DNA of 64,000 nt from Vagococcus xieshaowenii (GCF_004792515.1 NZ_CP038865.1:1496501-1560500); one strand, 5' to 3'. Shown: positions 36,886 to 46,886, counted from the first letter of the stretch. Numbers and translations are program-made. The notes: generated from the letters alone by a model not told the origin.

Positions 36886-37062
36886 TTATTTTTCTGAAAG
36901 ATTTGAAATGGATAAACTAGTTATCCGATTTTCGATAAATTGATTTTGTTGTCTTTCTGAATCATTGATTTCATTTGACCATTTCAAAACAATTAAAAAT
37001 AATAACACCATTAAAACTAATAACCAACCTACATCGTTTAATGTATTTCTTTTCTTAACCAT
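36886..37062 (-). CDS. Small single-pass membrane protein, 58 aa
   Basis: A short minus-strand gene reading MVKKRNTLNDVGW, then one hydrophobic helix LLVLMVLLFLIVL (residues 14-26), then a polar tail rich in Asn, Gln and Glu ending NLSEK. The ATG is preceded by AGGAGA at a normal distance. One membrane helix with a basic N-terminus suggests an inside-N orientation. No family is recognised. It fills most of the otherwise empty 410-base gap between the esterase and pbuX; it lies downstream of nothing on its strand except pbuX's upstream area, so it needs its own promoter. Confidence 0.6.
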   Translation of the reverse strand: MVKKRNTLNDVGWLLVLMVLLFLIVLKWSNEINDSERQQNQFIENRITSLSISNLSEK

Positions 37063-37237
37063 TTTCTCCTACTAACAGATAATAATTATCTGTCTCTTTC
37101 TATTCGTGATATCAAGATATAACCCTTTTAATTTTATTGATATTATATCATTTAACTAAACAATCGTTCAATAAGTTATTCGTAAAATAAACACGCCAAT
37201 AAAAAAAGAGCAGATTCCTCTGCCCTCCAGTAATTCA

Positions 37238-38581
37238 TTAGTTCTCGTCTTTCATACCATTTAGCACTAAATTTAAAACTATCGCAACAATACTACTCAC
37301 CACAATACCGTTGCTGGCAAACATTTTAATCGTTTCAGGCATGAATTGGAATAACTCGGGCTTAATAGCAAATCCTAAACCTAAGCCAATAGAAACAGCG
37401 ACAATCAATAAATTTTTATCATTATTAAAATCAACTCGCATTAACATCTTCATTCCTTGAACAGCTACCATGCCAAACATGACCAACATCCCACCACCTA
37501 GTACTGGCTCTGGAATCATTTGAGCAACCGCGCCCATCTTAGGTAATAACCCTAAAATAATTAAGAAAATAGCTGAAAAGACGACTGGTTTACGTGTTTT
37601 AATACCTGAAAGCTGAACAAGTCCTACATTCTGTGAGAAACCAGTATAAGGAAATGTATTAAAAATCCCACCTAAAACAACAGCTAAACCTTCAGCACGA
37701 TAGCCACGCTTTAACTCATCTTGTCCAATTTTTTTACCAGTAATATCTCCTAAAGCAAAGTACACACCTGTTGATTCAACCATACTAACGATTGAAATAA
37801 TAATCATCAGTAATATAGAAGAGACATCAAAAATAGGTTTACCAAAATAAAAAGGTGTCGGCACATGCATCCATTGAGCTGAAGCAACAATATCAGTTGA
37901 AACTAAGCCCATAGCAGCAGCAAGTAGTGTTCCCCCAACTAAACCAATTAGGACCGAAATCGAACGTAAGAAACCTTTACCAAATAATTGCGTGACTAAA
38001 ATTAATACGATGGTAAAAAAGGCTAATATTAACGACTTTGCATTACCAAACGTTGGAGAAGCAGCTGATCCACCACCCATTTTTTCAATCGCAACGGGAA
38101 TCAGTGTTAGACCAATTGTTGTAATAACTGTTCCTGTTACAATAGATGGAAATAGTTTTTTTACCTTAGAAAACACGCCTGCAATTAATACAATAAACAC
38201 ACCAGCTGCAATAATTGAGCCATAAATCGCACCAATACCTTTATTACTCCCAATCATGATCAGTGGAGACACTGCCTGAATAGCACATCCCAACACCACA
38301 GGTAAGCCGATACCAAAAAACTTTGTAACTACCAATTGTAAAATAGTTGCTATCCCACACATAAAAATATCAATTGAAATTAAATACGTCATTTGTTCCG
38401 GCGTAAAATTAAGTGCTTGCCCGATTAGCAATGGCACGGCAACCGCACCGGCATACATCGCTAAGAGATGTTGTAAACCTAAAACGGCAGCTTGAGCATT
38501 TGGCACATGTGTTTGTTTATCTATTGTGGATGATTGAACAGTTTTTGTTTTGATGTTTACTGAATTTTCCAATTTAGGCAT
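37238..38581 (-). CDS. pbuX: Xanthine permease (NCS2 family)
   Basis: A 447-residue nucleobase:cation symporter-2 with the usual fourteen-helix fold. [26 protein letters not shown] is the family's first-helix signature and [15 protein letters not shown] (about 341-355) the conserved NCS2 motif region. Its gene overlaps xpt by 8 bases and is co-transcribed from the guanine-riboswitch promoter, which fixes the substrate as xanthine (or guanine/hypoxanthine), the pattern of xpt-pbuX in Firmicutes. It brings purines into the cell for salvage. Confidence 0.93.
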   Translation of the reverse strand: MPKLENSVNIKTKTVQSSTIDKQTHVPNAQAAVLGLQHLLAMYAGAVAVPLLIGQALNFTPEQMTYLISIDIFMCGIATILQLVVTKFFGIGLPVVLGCAIQAVSPLIMIGSNKGIGAIYGSIIAAGVFIVLIAGVFSKVKKLFPSIVTGTVITTIGLTLIPVAIEKMGGGSAASPTFGNAKSLILAFFTIVLILVTQLFGKGFLRSISVLIGLVGGTLLAAAMGLVSTDIVASAQWMHVPTPFYFGKPIFDVSSILLMIIISIVSMVESTGVYFALGDITGKKIGQDELKRGYRAEGLAVVLGGIFNTFPYTGFSQNVGLVQLSGIKTRKPVVFSAIFLIILGLLPKMGAVAQMIPEPVLGGGMLVMFGMVAVQGMKMLMRVDFNNDKNLLIVAVSIGLGLGFAIKPELFQFMPETIKMFASNGIVVSSIVAIVLNLVLNGMKDEN

Positions 38582-39155
38582 CTCCTTCTAAAAACGTCAC
38601 ATAGTTATTATCTAATGAAGCCACACGTGCAAGTGACACTACTTTAATCCCCATATCTTCTAATAATTGACGACCTTCTTGGAATGATTTTTCAATCACA
38701 ATCCCTACAGCAGCAACAGTTGCCCCTGCTTGTTCACATAATTCAATTAAACCTTTAGCCGCTTGACCGTTTGCTAAGAAATCATCAATAATTAAAATAT
38801 GATCTTCGTTTGTGATGAATTTTTTAGAAATAGAAACTTGATTCGTTTCTTGTTTAGTAAATGAATACACAGGTGCAGTTAATAGTTCTTCATCCATTGT
38901 CACACTTTTAGATTTACGTGCCACAATTAACGGTACATCTAATTCCTTGGCTGCAAAAATTGATGGCGCAATACCTGAAGTTTCTACTGTAACAATCTTC
39001 GTAATTCCCGCTTCTTTGAAGTATTCACCAAAACTTTCACCAATTTGAGCCATCAGCAATGGATCTACCTGATGCGTTAAGAAACTATCTACTTTCAGTA
39101 CTCCTTGATTTAATACACGTCCATCTTGTTTAATTTTGTTAACTAATGCTTCCAT
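38574..39155 (-). CDS. xpt: Xanthine phosphoribosyltransferase
   Basis: A 193-residue type I phosphoribosyltransferase. The PRPP-binding motif is [17 protein letters not shown] (about 125-141) and [12 protein letters not shown] (about 58-69) forms another part of the active site. It turns xanthine and PRPP into XMP in purine salvage. It is the first gene of the operon with pbuX; an AAGGAAG ribosome site stands before the ATG, and a guanine riboswitch terminator lies in the 260-base leader. Confidence 0.95.
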   Translation of the reverse strand: MEALVNKIKQDGRVLNQGVLKVDSFLTHQVDPLLMAQIGESFGEYFKEAGITKIVTVETSGIAPSIFAAKELDVPLIVARKSKSVTMDEELLTAPVYSFTKQETNQVSISKKFITNEDHILIIDDFLANGQAAKGLIELCEQAGATVAAVGIVIEKSFQEGRQLLEDMGIKVVSLARVASLDNNYVTFLEGDA

Positions 39156-39195
39156 TTATAACTTCCTTTCCTTTTGCCCAACTGATGACAACTAT

Positions 39196-39326
39196 AAAAA
39201 GAAAAAGACCTCTTTTTGCGTATAAGCAAAAAAAGGTCTCCTAAACGTCGACAAATTTCCACTTATAGTCTAACCTTTACGGGGTTAGGTAGAGACGGTC
39301 AACCGTATTATGACCATATATAAGTT
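39196..39326 (-). promoter_or_regulatory. Guanine (purine) riboswitch of xpt-pbuX
   Basis: On the minus strand the aptamer runs from about 39326 to 39259. P1 is ACTTATA.../TATAAGT, the loops hold GTCTCTACC and the J3/1 segment reads GACTATAAG. The base after GA is C, the guanine-type specificity base (U would mean adenine). Downstream, AGACC.../GGTCT forms a terminator hairpin (39206-39239) ending in T-rich sequence (39197-39205). Binding of guanine should turn the operon off. Confidence 0.9.
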
Positions 39327-39418
39327 GTATCAAATTGGATTGTATCTTTATTATGAATGAAAAAACGAAAAAAACAAGTAAAATATCTTATATTTTTCAG
39401 ATATTTCATTTATTTATC

Positions 39419-40138
39419 CTAATTTTCTAACATATAATAGACCATTTGTTCGGTATTTCTAATAAAAAACTGCATATCCTGAAAACAAGAAGTCTCTTGA
39501 TAAGAGACTTCTTCAATTCCAGATGAACTAAATTGATAAATCAACGCCTCTGGATGTGCTAATAGGATGGGGGAATGAGTTGCTACAATAAGTTGACTAC
39601 CTTCTTTAATCAATTGATCAAAAATACGTAATAACGTCATTTGACGACTAGGCGATAGACCTGCTTCTGGCTCGTCAAACAAATACAATCCCTGTGGCTC
39701 AAAACGTTGCTCGATTAACGACATCACTCCTTCACCGTGCGATTGTTGATGTAACTTCTTATCTCCATAACCACTGACGCCTAAATTTTCAATTTCACTC
39801 GCTAAATTATAATAACTCTCCGCACGTAAAAAATACTTCAAACGTGGCAAACGCCCTGTTTTGTGAACAACTAGTTGTTCCGACAACTGACTATGGGTTG
39901 CTTTCGTTGCAAAGTTAAACTGTTGGCTTCCACCTTCAGCATTCATCCCCATCGCTACCGCTAACGCCTCAATAAACGTTGACTTACCTTGGCCATTCTC
40001 ACCTGAAATAAAGGTTATTTTATTCGATAAAATTAACCCATCGTGATCAGCTAACCATTTAATCACAGGAAGCTCATGATAATAATCCATTTGCTCGTCC
40101 TTAGATAGCTGTAACAAAACCCGTTTAACAAATGTCAT
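39419..40138 (-). CDS. ABC-type AAA ATPase (RecF/SMC-like head domain)
   Basis: A 239-residue ATPase without membrane or DNA-binding extras. Walker A GENGQGKST (about 47-55), a signature-like SHGEGVMSLI (about 133-142), Walker B GLYLFDEPEAGLSPSRQ (about 149-165) and switch ATHSPILLAHPEA (about 188-200) resemble the compact chromosomal ATPases of the YhaN/RecF/SMC superfamily, whose cellular role is unknown. It is found as a single gene in many lactic acid bacteria and is not part of a recognisable defence pair here. Single-gene unit between the xpt leader and the RNA methyltransferase. Confidence 0.8.
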   Translation of the reverse strand: MTFVKRVLLQLSKDEQMDYYHELPVIKWLADHDGLILSNKITFISGENGQGKSTFIEALAVAMGMNAEGGSQQFNFATKATHSQLSEQLVVHKTGRLPRLKYFLRAESYYNLASEIENLGVSGYGDKKLHQQSHGEGVMSLIEQRFEPQGLYLFDEPEAGLSPSRQMTLLRIFDQLIKEGSQLIVATHSPILLAHPEALIYQFSSSGIEEVSYQETSCFQDMQFFIRNTEQMVYYMLEN

Positions 40139-40363
40139 AACAGCCCCTCCTTATATTAGTTCAATCGCTTAATATCGCTCATATTAGTTTCTCTAATTAT
40201 TATCCAACATTTTATAATACTTGTCTGATCATACCAATTTTATAATGTTGTAATGCAGCTTTCAACCATTATAATTTTCTAACACAGATGACCTTCTTGT
40301 TCCTATCGTTAATCTTCATTTTATGCTAAAATCAAGTGACTACCTAAAAAAGGAACGATGAAC

Positions 40364-41737
40364 ATGAAAATACAACATAATTTAAAAGTCGGTCAAAAAA
40401 TAACGTTACCGATTAAGCGACTTGGCATTAATGGTGAAGGGATTGGCTACTTCAAAAAAACAATTGTTTTCATTCCAGGTGCTTTACCTGATGAAACAGT
40501 GACAGCCACTATCTCAACTGTCGCGCCAAAATTTGCAGAAGCAGAGCTAAATAAAGTAAACAAAGCCTCCGCACAACGTGTTCAACCTAGATGTGCCGTC
40601 TACGAAGAATGTGGCGGTTGCCAGTTACAACATTTAGCTTACGAAGCGCAACTTGTCTTCAAAAACGATGTTGTCAAACAATCACTGGCTAAACACAAAC
40701 CAATAGGCTATCAACATTATAAAATGCGTCCAGCCATTGGAATGTCTAACCCTTGGCAATACCGTAATAAACTCCAATTTCAGATTAGAAAAGATGAAAA
40801 TGGGGTAATAGCTGGTCTTTATCAACCTAACTCTCATCGTCTAGTAGGCATTGATGATTGCGTTGTTCAGCAACCTATTACCATGGATATCTTAAATGGG
40901 GCTGTGCGTGTATTAGAAAAATATAATGTGCCTATCTATGACGAACGTCGTAATAGCGGTATCGTTAAAACATTGATGATTAGAACGGGGCTAAAAACTG
41001 GCGAAACACAACTTGTATTCATTACACATAGCCCTAAGTTACCACAAAAAAATCAAATGATTAACGAATTAAGACACGAATTCCCACAATTAGTCTCTAT
41101 TATGCAAAACGTACAACCTACTAAAAGTTCGGTCATCATGGGAGATGAAACCCTTCATTTATGGGGGAAAGAAAGTATTGCAGAACAACTTGAAGATGTG
41201 CACTTCAACCTATCACCTCGTGCCTTCTTCCAATTAAACCCTGAGCAAACAGCCGTCTTATATGATGAAGCAAGGAAAGCATTAGATGCGCAATCTGGGG
41301 ATAAAATCATTGATGCTTATTGTGGCGTTGGAACGATTGGTCTAAGTATAGCCAAGTTGGTAGGTGAAGTGCGTGGTATGGATACCATCCCAAGTGCTAT
41401 CGAAGATGCTAAAGAAAACGCTAAACGATTAGGGGTAACAATTACCTACTACGAAGCGGGTACGGCAGAAGAATTAATCCCCAAATGGTTAGAAAAAGGA
41501 TTCCGACCAGATGGTATTATTGTTGACCCTCCAAGAACAGGCTTAGATAAAAAACTAATCGATACACTACTTAAATACCCAAGTAAAAAACTTGTGTATG
41601 TTTCTTGTAATCCATCTACGCTAGCACGTGATCTTGTCTACCTAACCAAAAAATATAATGTCGACTACTTACAATCTGTTGATATGTTCCCACAAACAGC
41701 TCGTGCTGAAGTAGTAGCAAAATTAGTTTTAAAATAA
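40364..41737 (+). CDS. rlmD: 23S rRNA (uracil-5-)-methyltransferase, RlmCD/TrmA family
   Basis: A 457-residue RNA methyltransferase. An N-terminal TRAM domain (about 8-60) is followed by an iron-sulfur motif CAVYEECGGCQLQHL (four Cys with CGGC), and the SAM and catalytic region: DAYCGVGTIGLSIA, DPPRTGLD, and the catalytic SCNPSTLARDL with the nucleophilic Cys. It makes m5U at U747 and/or U1939 of 23S rRNA; in Firmicutes one enzyme (RlmCD) does both. The start is set at the second ATG (40364), 9 bases from AAGGA; the ATG two codons earlier is only 3 bases away. Confidence 0.9.
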   Translation: MKIQHNLKVGQKITLPIKRLGINGEGIGYFKKTIVFIPGALPDETVTATISTVAPKFAEAELNKVNKASAQRVQPRCAVYEECGGCQLQHLAYEAQLVFKNDVVKQSLAKHKPIGYQHYKMRPAIGMSNPWQYRNKLQFQIRKDENGVIAGLYQPNSHRLVGIDDCVVQQPITMDILNGAVRVLEKYNVPIYDERRNSGIVKTLMIRTGLKTGETQLVFITHSPKLPQKNQMINELRHEFPQLVSIMQNVQPTKSSVIMGDETLHLWGKESIAEQLEDVHFNLSPRAFFQLNPEQTAVLYDEARKALDAQSGDKIIDAYCGVGTIGLSIAKLVGEVRGMDTIPSAIEDAKENAKRLGVTITYYEAGTAEELIPKWLEKGFRPDGIIVDPPRTGLDKKLIDTLLKYPSKKLVYVSCNPSTLARDLVYLTKKYNVDYLQSVDMFPQTARAEVVAKLVLK

Positions 41738-41741
41738 AATA

Positions 41742-41775
41742 AAAAAATCCAAGAATTAATTTTCTTGGATTTTTT
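41742..41775. terminator. Bidirectional terminator after the rRNA methyltransferase
   Basis: Stem AATCCAAGAA/TTCTTGGATT flanked by A6 and T6. It ends both the plus-strand methyltransferase and the minus-strand membrane-protein gene, whose stop lies inside it. Confidence 0.85.
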
Positions 41776-42295
41776 CTCTTATCTGACCAATTACAAAAAA
41801 ATAATTACTAATCCCCATTGTTATCATCGTTACACTAAAGAAAATTTTTATTATACTAAAGAAATCAACAGGAAGAAATAAAAAGATAATTCCTAAACTA
41901 GCAAATACAAGATTATAGAAAATCTGATTTTCTAATTTTAGCAGTTCTATATAAAAGAACCCTCTATAAATAACACAGACGATAATAAATGAGCCTAAAA
42001 CAATAGAAACCAATGTTGGTGCAACTTGTGAAAGAAAAAATATTATGATGGAAAAAACTAAAAAAATACTGCCTCCAGTCACCGTTACCTGAAAAACATT
42101 TTCATCACGATTATATTTCTTTCCACGACCTATTGCAATCAATCCCAAAACAAGAAAATAGATCCCCACAATCAAACATGCTTGTTCAGGATTATTAATC
42201 ACAGGGAAGAAGAAAAAAAGCCCTAGTAAACATAGCAAAATCGACTGAATCAATTCTATTTTTTTTAATGCATGTAAGCCCTCAACTGATATCAT
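41756..42295 (-). CDS. DUF308/HdeD-like membrane protein, hypothetical
   Basis: A 179-residue integral membrane protein with six hydrophobic helices arranged as three hairpins (ILLCLLGLFFFF, IYFLVLGLIAIGRG, GSIFLVFSIIIFFL and so on). The repeated G-x-x-x-x-x-G two-helix pattern resembles the DUF308/HdeD family, whose E. coli member helps acid resistance. The function here is unknown. Bounded by a terminator at the end and 138 bases from proS, it appears to be a single-gene unit. Confidence 0.72.
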   Translation of the reverse strand: MISVEGLHALKKIELIQSILLCLLGLFFFFPVINNPEQACLIVGIYFLVLGLIAIGRGKKYNRDENVFQVTVTGGSIFLVFSIIIFFLSQVAPTLVSIVLGSFIIVCVIYRGFFYIELLKLENQIFYNLVFASLGIIFLFLPVDFFSIIKIFFSVTMITMGISNYFFVIGQIREKIQEN

Positions 42296-42433
42296 GTAGC
42301 GCCTCCTCTAATACAGTCTGACTTATATCATAAACGATAATAGCGATAACAAGGTGACCGATAATAGATTTTTTTATGAAAAAAATACTCTTATCTTCAC
42401 AAAAAAGATAAGAGTGTGAATTTTATGTGAAGA

Positions 42434-43876
42434 TTAATAAGCACGTGCCCAATGAACCATTAGTTTAGCCTCTTCACCATTCCAAATGTCTTTAACATCT
42501 GTTAAATCCATATCAATATGTTCAAACGCAATACAACGAGGGGTTGCACCAGTTAATTCTTTGATTTCATCTTCAACTTGTTCAGAACCTGAGTATGGTG
42601 CAATAACAAAGCCACCTTCTTTAATCATTTCGATAAACTCTTCTTTAGTTGACGCACGTCGTGTTTTTTCTTCTTGACGTGCTTTAGCTGTTTCATATAA
42701 GTTTTCATGAATTTCATCTAATAACGCCTTTAAGTTTTCGTTTAAGTTGTCGTCTAATGGTAACGTTGATTTTTCTAATGTATCACGACGACAAACTGTT
42801 ACGACTTTATTTTCGATATCACGAGGTCCTAATTCAATACGAACTGGAATACCTTTCATTTCACATTCATTAAATTTCCAACCTGGTTTTTTATCTGAAT
42901 CGTCTAACTTAACTTTGAAATCAGCTTTTAATTGTGCTTTCAGTTCATTAGCTGCTTCTAATACACCTTCTTTATGTTGCATAACTGGTACAATCATAAT
43001 TTGAGTTGGTGCAACACGTGGAGGTAATACCAAGCCACGATCATCACTATGAACCATGATCATCGCACCGATTGAACGAGTTGTAATGCCCCATGAAGTT
43101 TGTTGAACATATTGTTCTTTTCCTTCTCTATCTAAATATTTAATTTCAGCCGCTTTAGCAAAATTATCCCCTAAGTGGTGAGACGTTGCTAATTGTAAGG
43201 CTTTACCATCATACATTAAGGTTTCATTTGTATAGGTTTCATAAGCACCAGCGAATTTTTCACTTTGTGTTTTAATTCCTGATACAACTGGAATTGCTAG
43301 CAAATCACGAACCATGTCACGATAAACAGTTAACATTTGACGTGCTTCTACATCTGCTTCTTCGAAAGTTTCATGACAAGTATGACCTTCTTGCCAGTGG
43401 AATTCTGTTGTTCTTAAGAATGGACGAGTTGTTTTTTCCCAACGTACCACATTGGCCCATTGGTTATAAAGAACAGGTAAATCACGGTATGATTTAATAA
43501 TGTCACGGAAGTGTTCCGCAAATAACACTTCCGAAGTTGGACGAATTGCTAACCTTTCAGCTAATTTGTTATTACCACCTTCCGTTACCCAAGCAACTTC
43601 AGGTGCGAATCCTTCAACGTGTTCTGCTTCTTTTAATAGTAAACTTTCTGGAATTAATAACGGCATCATCACATTTTCGTGATCTAAGCGTTTCAAATGC
43701 TTATTAAATTCAGTACGGATATTCTCCCAAATAGCGGCTGCTGTTGGACGTAAAATCATACTTCCTTTTACGCCTGAATAAGCAGCTAATTCGCCTTTTA
43801 CGACAACATCGGTATACCACTGTGCAAAGTCGACATCGCGACTAGTAATTTCTTTTACAAATTCTTGTTTTCCCAT
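42434..43876 (-). CDS. proS: Prolyl-tRNA synthetase (ProS type 3, compact form)
   Basis: A 480-residue class II synthetase of the short, archaeal/eukaryote-like type, without the editing insertion of the 570-residue bacterial type. Class II motifs are present: motif 1 around GSMILRPTAAAIWENI, motif 2 RTTEFHWQEGHT, motif 3 GITTRSIGAMIMVHSDDRGLVLPPRVAP. The anticodon-binding domain follows (about 280-400), and the C-terminal domain ends VHWARAY. It charges tRNA-Pro. The T-box leader upstream with a CCU specifier confirms proline. Whether another long-form ProS exists elsewhere in the genome cannot be told. Confidence 0.95.
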   Translation of the reverse strand: MGKQEFVKEITSRDVDFAQWYTDVVVKGELAAYSGVKGSMILRPTAAAIWENIRTEFNKHLKRLDHENVMMPLLIPESLLLKEAEHVEGFAPEVAWVTEGGNNKLAERLAIRPTSEVLFAEHFRDIIKSYRDLPVLYNQWANVVRWEKTTRPFLRTTEFHWQEGHTCHETFEEADVEARQMLTVYRDMVRDLLAIPVVSGIKTQSEKFAGAYETYTNETLMYDGKALQLATSHHLGDNFAKAAEIKYLDREGKEQYVQQTSWGITTRSIGAMIMVHSDDRGLVLPPRVAPTQIMIVPVMQHKEGVLEAANELKAQLKADFKVKLDDSDKKPGWKFNECEMKGIPVRIELGPRDIENKVVTVCRRDTLEKSTLPLDDNLNENLKALLDEIHENLYETAKARQEEKTRRASTKEEFIEMIKEGGFVIAPYSGSEQVEDEIKELTGATPRCIAFEHIDMDLTDVKDIWNGEEAKLMVHWARAY

Positions 43877-43904
43877 TATTGTGCCTCACTTTTTTATTTT
43901 TTAT

Positions 43905-44100
43905 ACAAAAAAGCATACTTTAATGCAAGGACCAAATATGGCGGTACCACCTTGCTTTAAAGTATGCTTCACTTTACGTCTTTAGTCGCTGATAAAGGTA
44001 GCGAAACCTATTCATACGGGTAGGTTCAAGGGGTCTTTGATAAAAATCTCTCAGCTAATGATTTTCTCTCTGAATCAAGAGGATGCCTCTACTATTCCAC
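43905..44100 (-). promoter_or_regulatory. T-box leader of proS (proline)
   Basis: Minus strand: stem I starts near 44100 with AGTAGAGG, and its specifier loop region reads GAACCTACC, giving CCU (Pro) followed by A. The antiterminator holds the T-box AAGGTGGTACCGCC (plus 43941-43954). The competing terminator pairs AAGCATACTTTAAAGCAAGG with CCTTGCATTAAAGTATGCTT before TTTTTT. Uncharged tRNA-Pro is expected to relieve termination. Confidence 0.92.
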
Positions 44101-44172
44101 AAAAATTATTCAATTGTCTCATGAATCCATTTCACTATATCATCAAAAAAATGTAGTGTCAAATGACAATCA

Positions 44173-45381
44173 TTATTTATTTACTTCTAACCAACTCAAT
44201 GCTGTCCCTACATAAGCAGCCGCTCCGTAAGGCATTGCTTCATCATCCATAATCAATTTGGGATGATGCAAGTTATAAGCAGGATGCTCTCTTGAATCTC
44301 GTGTCATTAACATTAGTGATGTACTTGGTACTTGGTGTGAAATTAACGCAAAGTCTTCTGATCCCATCACAGGAATCTCTGGATTCATTGGAGGCATAAA
44401 TTTATCTTTGCCAAGATAATTTGGTAAAGACTGTGCAATATGTTCCACCAATTCAGCATTAGATTCAAAATAAGGAGCGCCGGCTGGGAACGAAACTTCT
44501 GCCTCACAACGAAAGGCTTTGGCGATATTTTCTGATAATTCAATCATTCTTTTTTTAATTAAGGCACGATGGTCTTCATCATATGTTCGAATAGTCCCTT
44601 TCATAGAGATTTCATCTGGAATAACGTTAGCGGTCTCACACCCTTTAATATCACCTACTGTTACAGAAACTACTGCATGAGGCGGCAATTCACGTGACTG
44701 CAATGTATGTAAGGCATTCTGAATTGCTGCCATTGGTACTAATGGATCAATCGCTAAATATGGCATTGACCCATGTCCACCACGACCTTTAATATTGATG
44801 GTGAACCAATCAACTGATGCCATTGCTTTACCAGAATTCATTACACCTACTGTTCCAACATCAACGGGATTTCCTGGAAAAACATGTAGCATTACTGCCG
44901 CATCAGGTTTAGGATTTTCTAATACCCCATGCTCAATCATATCTTTTGAACCTTTCATAATTTCTTCACCAGGTTGGAACATCAATTTAACTGTACCTGG
45001 AATATCTTGTTCATATTTTTTAAGGATTTTTGCAGCAGCTAACATCATAGTTGTATGCATATCGTGACCACAGGCATGCATTTTACCTGGAACTTTTGAC
45101 GTATAAGCTACACCCGATTCTTCATTAATCGGTAAGGCATCCATATCACCACGTAATAGCATGACTTTTCCTTCACCCGTTCCCACCGTCACAGTTAATC
45201 CTGCTTGTCCGACATGTTGGATATTATCATATCCTATTTCAGAAAGTTTCTTCGCAACGTATGCTACCGTCTGTTCTAAGTCCATACCAGTTTCTGGATG
45301 TTCGTGTAAATGATGACGATTAGCTACCATTTCATCATATAAAGCTTGTGCTTCTTTCAAAATCGTTTCTTCTAATAACAT
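44173..45381 (-). CDS. M20 family amidohydrolase (N-acyl amino acid / hippurate hydrolase type)
   Basis: A 402-residue M20D peptidase. Metal and catalytic residues: Cys/His/Asp in HACGHDMHTTM (about 103-113), Glu pair in QPGEEIMKGS (about 142), His of MLHVFPGNP (about 170), and the final His in NLHHPKLIMDDEAM (about 376). A dimerisation domain (about 190-300) contains GRGGHGSMPYLAIDP. Enzymes of this branch remove acetyl or benzoyl groups from amino acids, including N-acetyl-diaminopimelate; the exact substrate is not set by sequence. Good AGGAGG ribosome site. A single gene. Confidence 0.87.
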   Translation of the reverse strand: MLLEETILKEAQALYDEMVANRHHLHEHPETGMDLEQTVAYVAKKLSEIGYDNIQHVGQAGLTVTVGTGEGKVMLLRGDMDALPINEESGVAYTSKVPGKMHACGHDMHTTMMLAAAKILKKYEQDIPGTVKLMFQPGEEIMKGSKDMIEHGVLENPKPDAAVMLHVFPGNPVDVGTVGVMNSGKAMASVDWFTINIKGRGGHGSMPYLAIDPLVPMAAIQNALHTLQSRELPPHAVVSVTVGDIKGCETANVIPDEISMKGTIRTYDEDHRALIKKRMIELSENIAKAFRCEAEVSFPAGAPYFESNAELVEHIAQSLPNYLGKDKFMPPMNPEIPVMGSEDFALISHQVPSTSLMLMTRDSREHPAYNLHHPKLIMDDEAMPYGAAAYVGTALSWLEVNK

Positions 45382-45441
45382 ATAATATCCTCCTTTTATG
45401 TACTTAGTTAAAGTTTAACGATAATTTTATCTTAGGTCAAC

Positions 45442-45486
45442 TTAAAAGAGGTTACCACAAAAAGCATGTGTGATAACCTCTTTTAA
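45442..45486 (-). terminator. Hairpin after the CcpA-site membrane protein gene
   Basis: Perfect 13-bp stem TTAAAAGAGGTTA/TAACCTCTTTTAA with a 19-base loop containing a small CACA/TGTG pair. The T-run is short. It lies 21 bases past the stop at 45507, so it probably ends that transcript. Confidence 0.65.
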
Positions 45487-45506
45487 TGATTTATTCATTT
45501 TAAGTA

Positions 45507-46733
45507 TTATTTTATCATTCTTTTAGTAACTGGCCACTTATCAAAAAATGTATTCATGTATAACATTGGCATCATGTACACAAATTGACCACCTAATATC
45601 CCTAACATTGGATGACCTAAACCTAAATCATTGCCACCAAATGGCCAAATATGTAATGTCTTAATCCACAATATGCCTAATAGCGAACCAATAATCAATA
45701 CAATCGCAAGCTGTGTAAGATTTCTCCCTAATTTAGACGTAATCAACGTTTGACTAGGGAAATCATCAAAATGATGATGCCATGTTAGTAATACATTGAT
45801 AATTGTCAAAGCAAAAGAAGCAACCACAATATCCGGTGCCAAGCCTTCAGATTCAGCTAATGGTGTTAAGAGTGTTCTTAGTACTCGTAATGATAGTAAT
45901 GACAGAACAATGGCTATGATTAAACCAATTATCCCTGACCACGGTTGCTTACTAGTAATGAATTTTTGTGGGTAACCGGCCATTCCTTCAGCAGGTAATA
46001 AAAAGAAGAAAATAAACAACTGACACCAAGCAATGGCTGTCGACCATCCATCAAAGGGTACCCCTGTTATAGATTGACCTTCTGTTTGAAGTGTAATAAA
46101 ACTTGGTAAAATAAAAATAATCCAATTAAATAATGCCAAAAACAAACCTAAAAATAGCGTCCCAAATGAAATAGCCCAAGGATCATTTGTATACTTACTA
46201 AAAGGATACTTTTCAAATAAGCTCACCAATGGAATTTGAGCTAAAATAACAGACAAGGTAAAGAAATTAAGTGCTCCCCAGCCTTTAATTGCTAATAACG
46301 CTTGGCTTTCACTTTCTGGTCGTAATAAAACTTGCCAATTAAATGGCTCCCACCAGATTCCCATTAATCCAACAAATACTACTAGCCCTATCATACCTAC
46401 CATCATTGCAATAAAAAAATAACGTAATCCTGCAATAGGTTGCTTAGTCGTCGGTTTATTTTTTCCATAGTTACCTAAATTTAACGTGAACCAAACCCAA
46501 GGTGAAATGATGAACCAAAAGAAGGTACCTTCAACTGATTCCTTTAAAAAATGTGCCTGTGTTTCATCAGATAAAACAGAAATTTGTTCTCCACCAAACG
46601 CTAAAATAAGCGCTTGCCAAATATTTGACCAAATTACCCAACCTGCTGAAGCAACTAATAACACTATAGCAACTGACACTATACCACTTAACACAGGATG
46701 CTTTATCCTCTTATCCATTATATACTGATCCAT
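45507..46733 (-). CDS. Polytopic membrane protein, unknown family
   Basis: A 408-residue protein with ten or so membrane helices spread over the whole length. No signature I recognise: it begins MDQYIMDKRIKHPVLSGI, has aromatic-rich loops (GIWWEPFNWQVLL, SPWVWFTLNL) and a His cluster LLTWHHHFDDF (about 315-325) that could hold a metal or substrate. A permease-like role is plausible but not supported by any motif. The upstream region contains a perfect cre site, so it is probably repressed or activated by CcpA according to sugar supply. Single-gene unit with its own terminator. Confidence 0.7.
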   Translation of the reverse strand: MDQYIMDKRIKHPVLSGIVSVAIVLLVASAGWVIWSNIWQALILAFGGEQISVLSDETQAHFLKESVEGTFFWFIISPWVWFTLNLGNYGKNKPTTKQPIAGLRYFFIAMMVGMIGLVVFVGLMGIWWEPFNWQVLLRPESESQALLAIKGWGALNFFTLSVILAQIPLVSLFEKYPFSKYTNDPWAISFGTLFLGLFLALFNWIIFILPSFITLQTEGQSITGVPFDGWSTAIAWCQLFIFFFLLPAEGMAGYPQKFITSKQPWSGIIGLIIAIVLSLLSLRVLRTLLTPLAESEGLAPDIVVASFALTIINVLLTWHHHFDDFPSQTLITSKLGRNLTQLAIVLIIGSLLGILWIKTLHIWPFGGNDLGLGHPMLGILGGQFVYMMPMLYMNTFFDKWPVTKRMIK

Positions 46734-46810
46734 AACCCTTCTCCCTTAACAATAGTTATTAATAAACATCGTTGTTATTCGCGCTAATAACAACTTAAAA
46801 TTAACACCTA

Positions 46811-46826
46811 TTGCAAACGTTTACAA
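46811..46826. promoter_or_regulatory. cre site (CcpA operator)
   Basis: TTGCAAACGTTTACAA matches the catabolite-response consensus WTGNAARCGNWWWCA at all positions. It lies 78 bases upstream of the ATG of the membrane protein gene (45507-46733) and 60 bases beyond the terminator of the reductase gene, so it belongs to the former's promoter. Confidence 0.8.
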
Positions 46827-46886
46827 ATTAATTAAAATTACACCTAGTATTAAAATATTTAATGCACTTCTCCTATTGACTAATAG

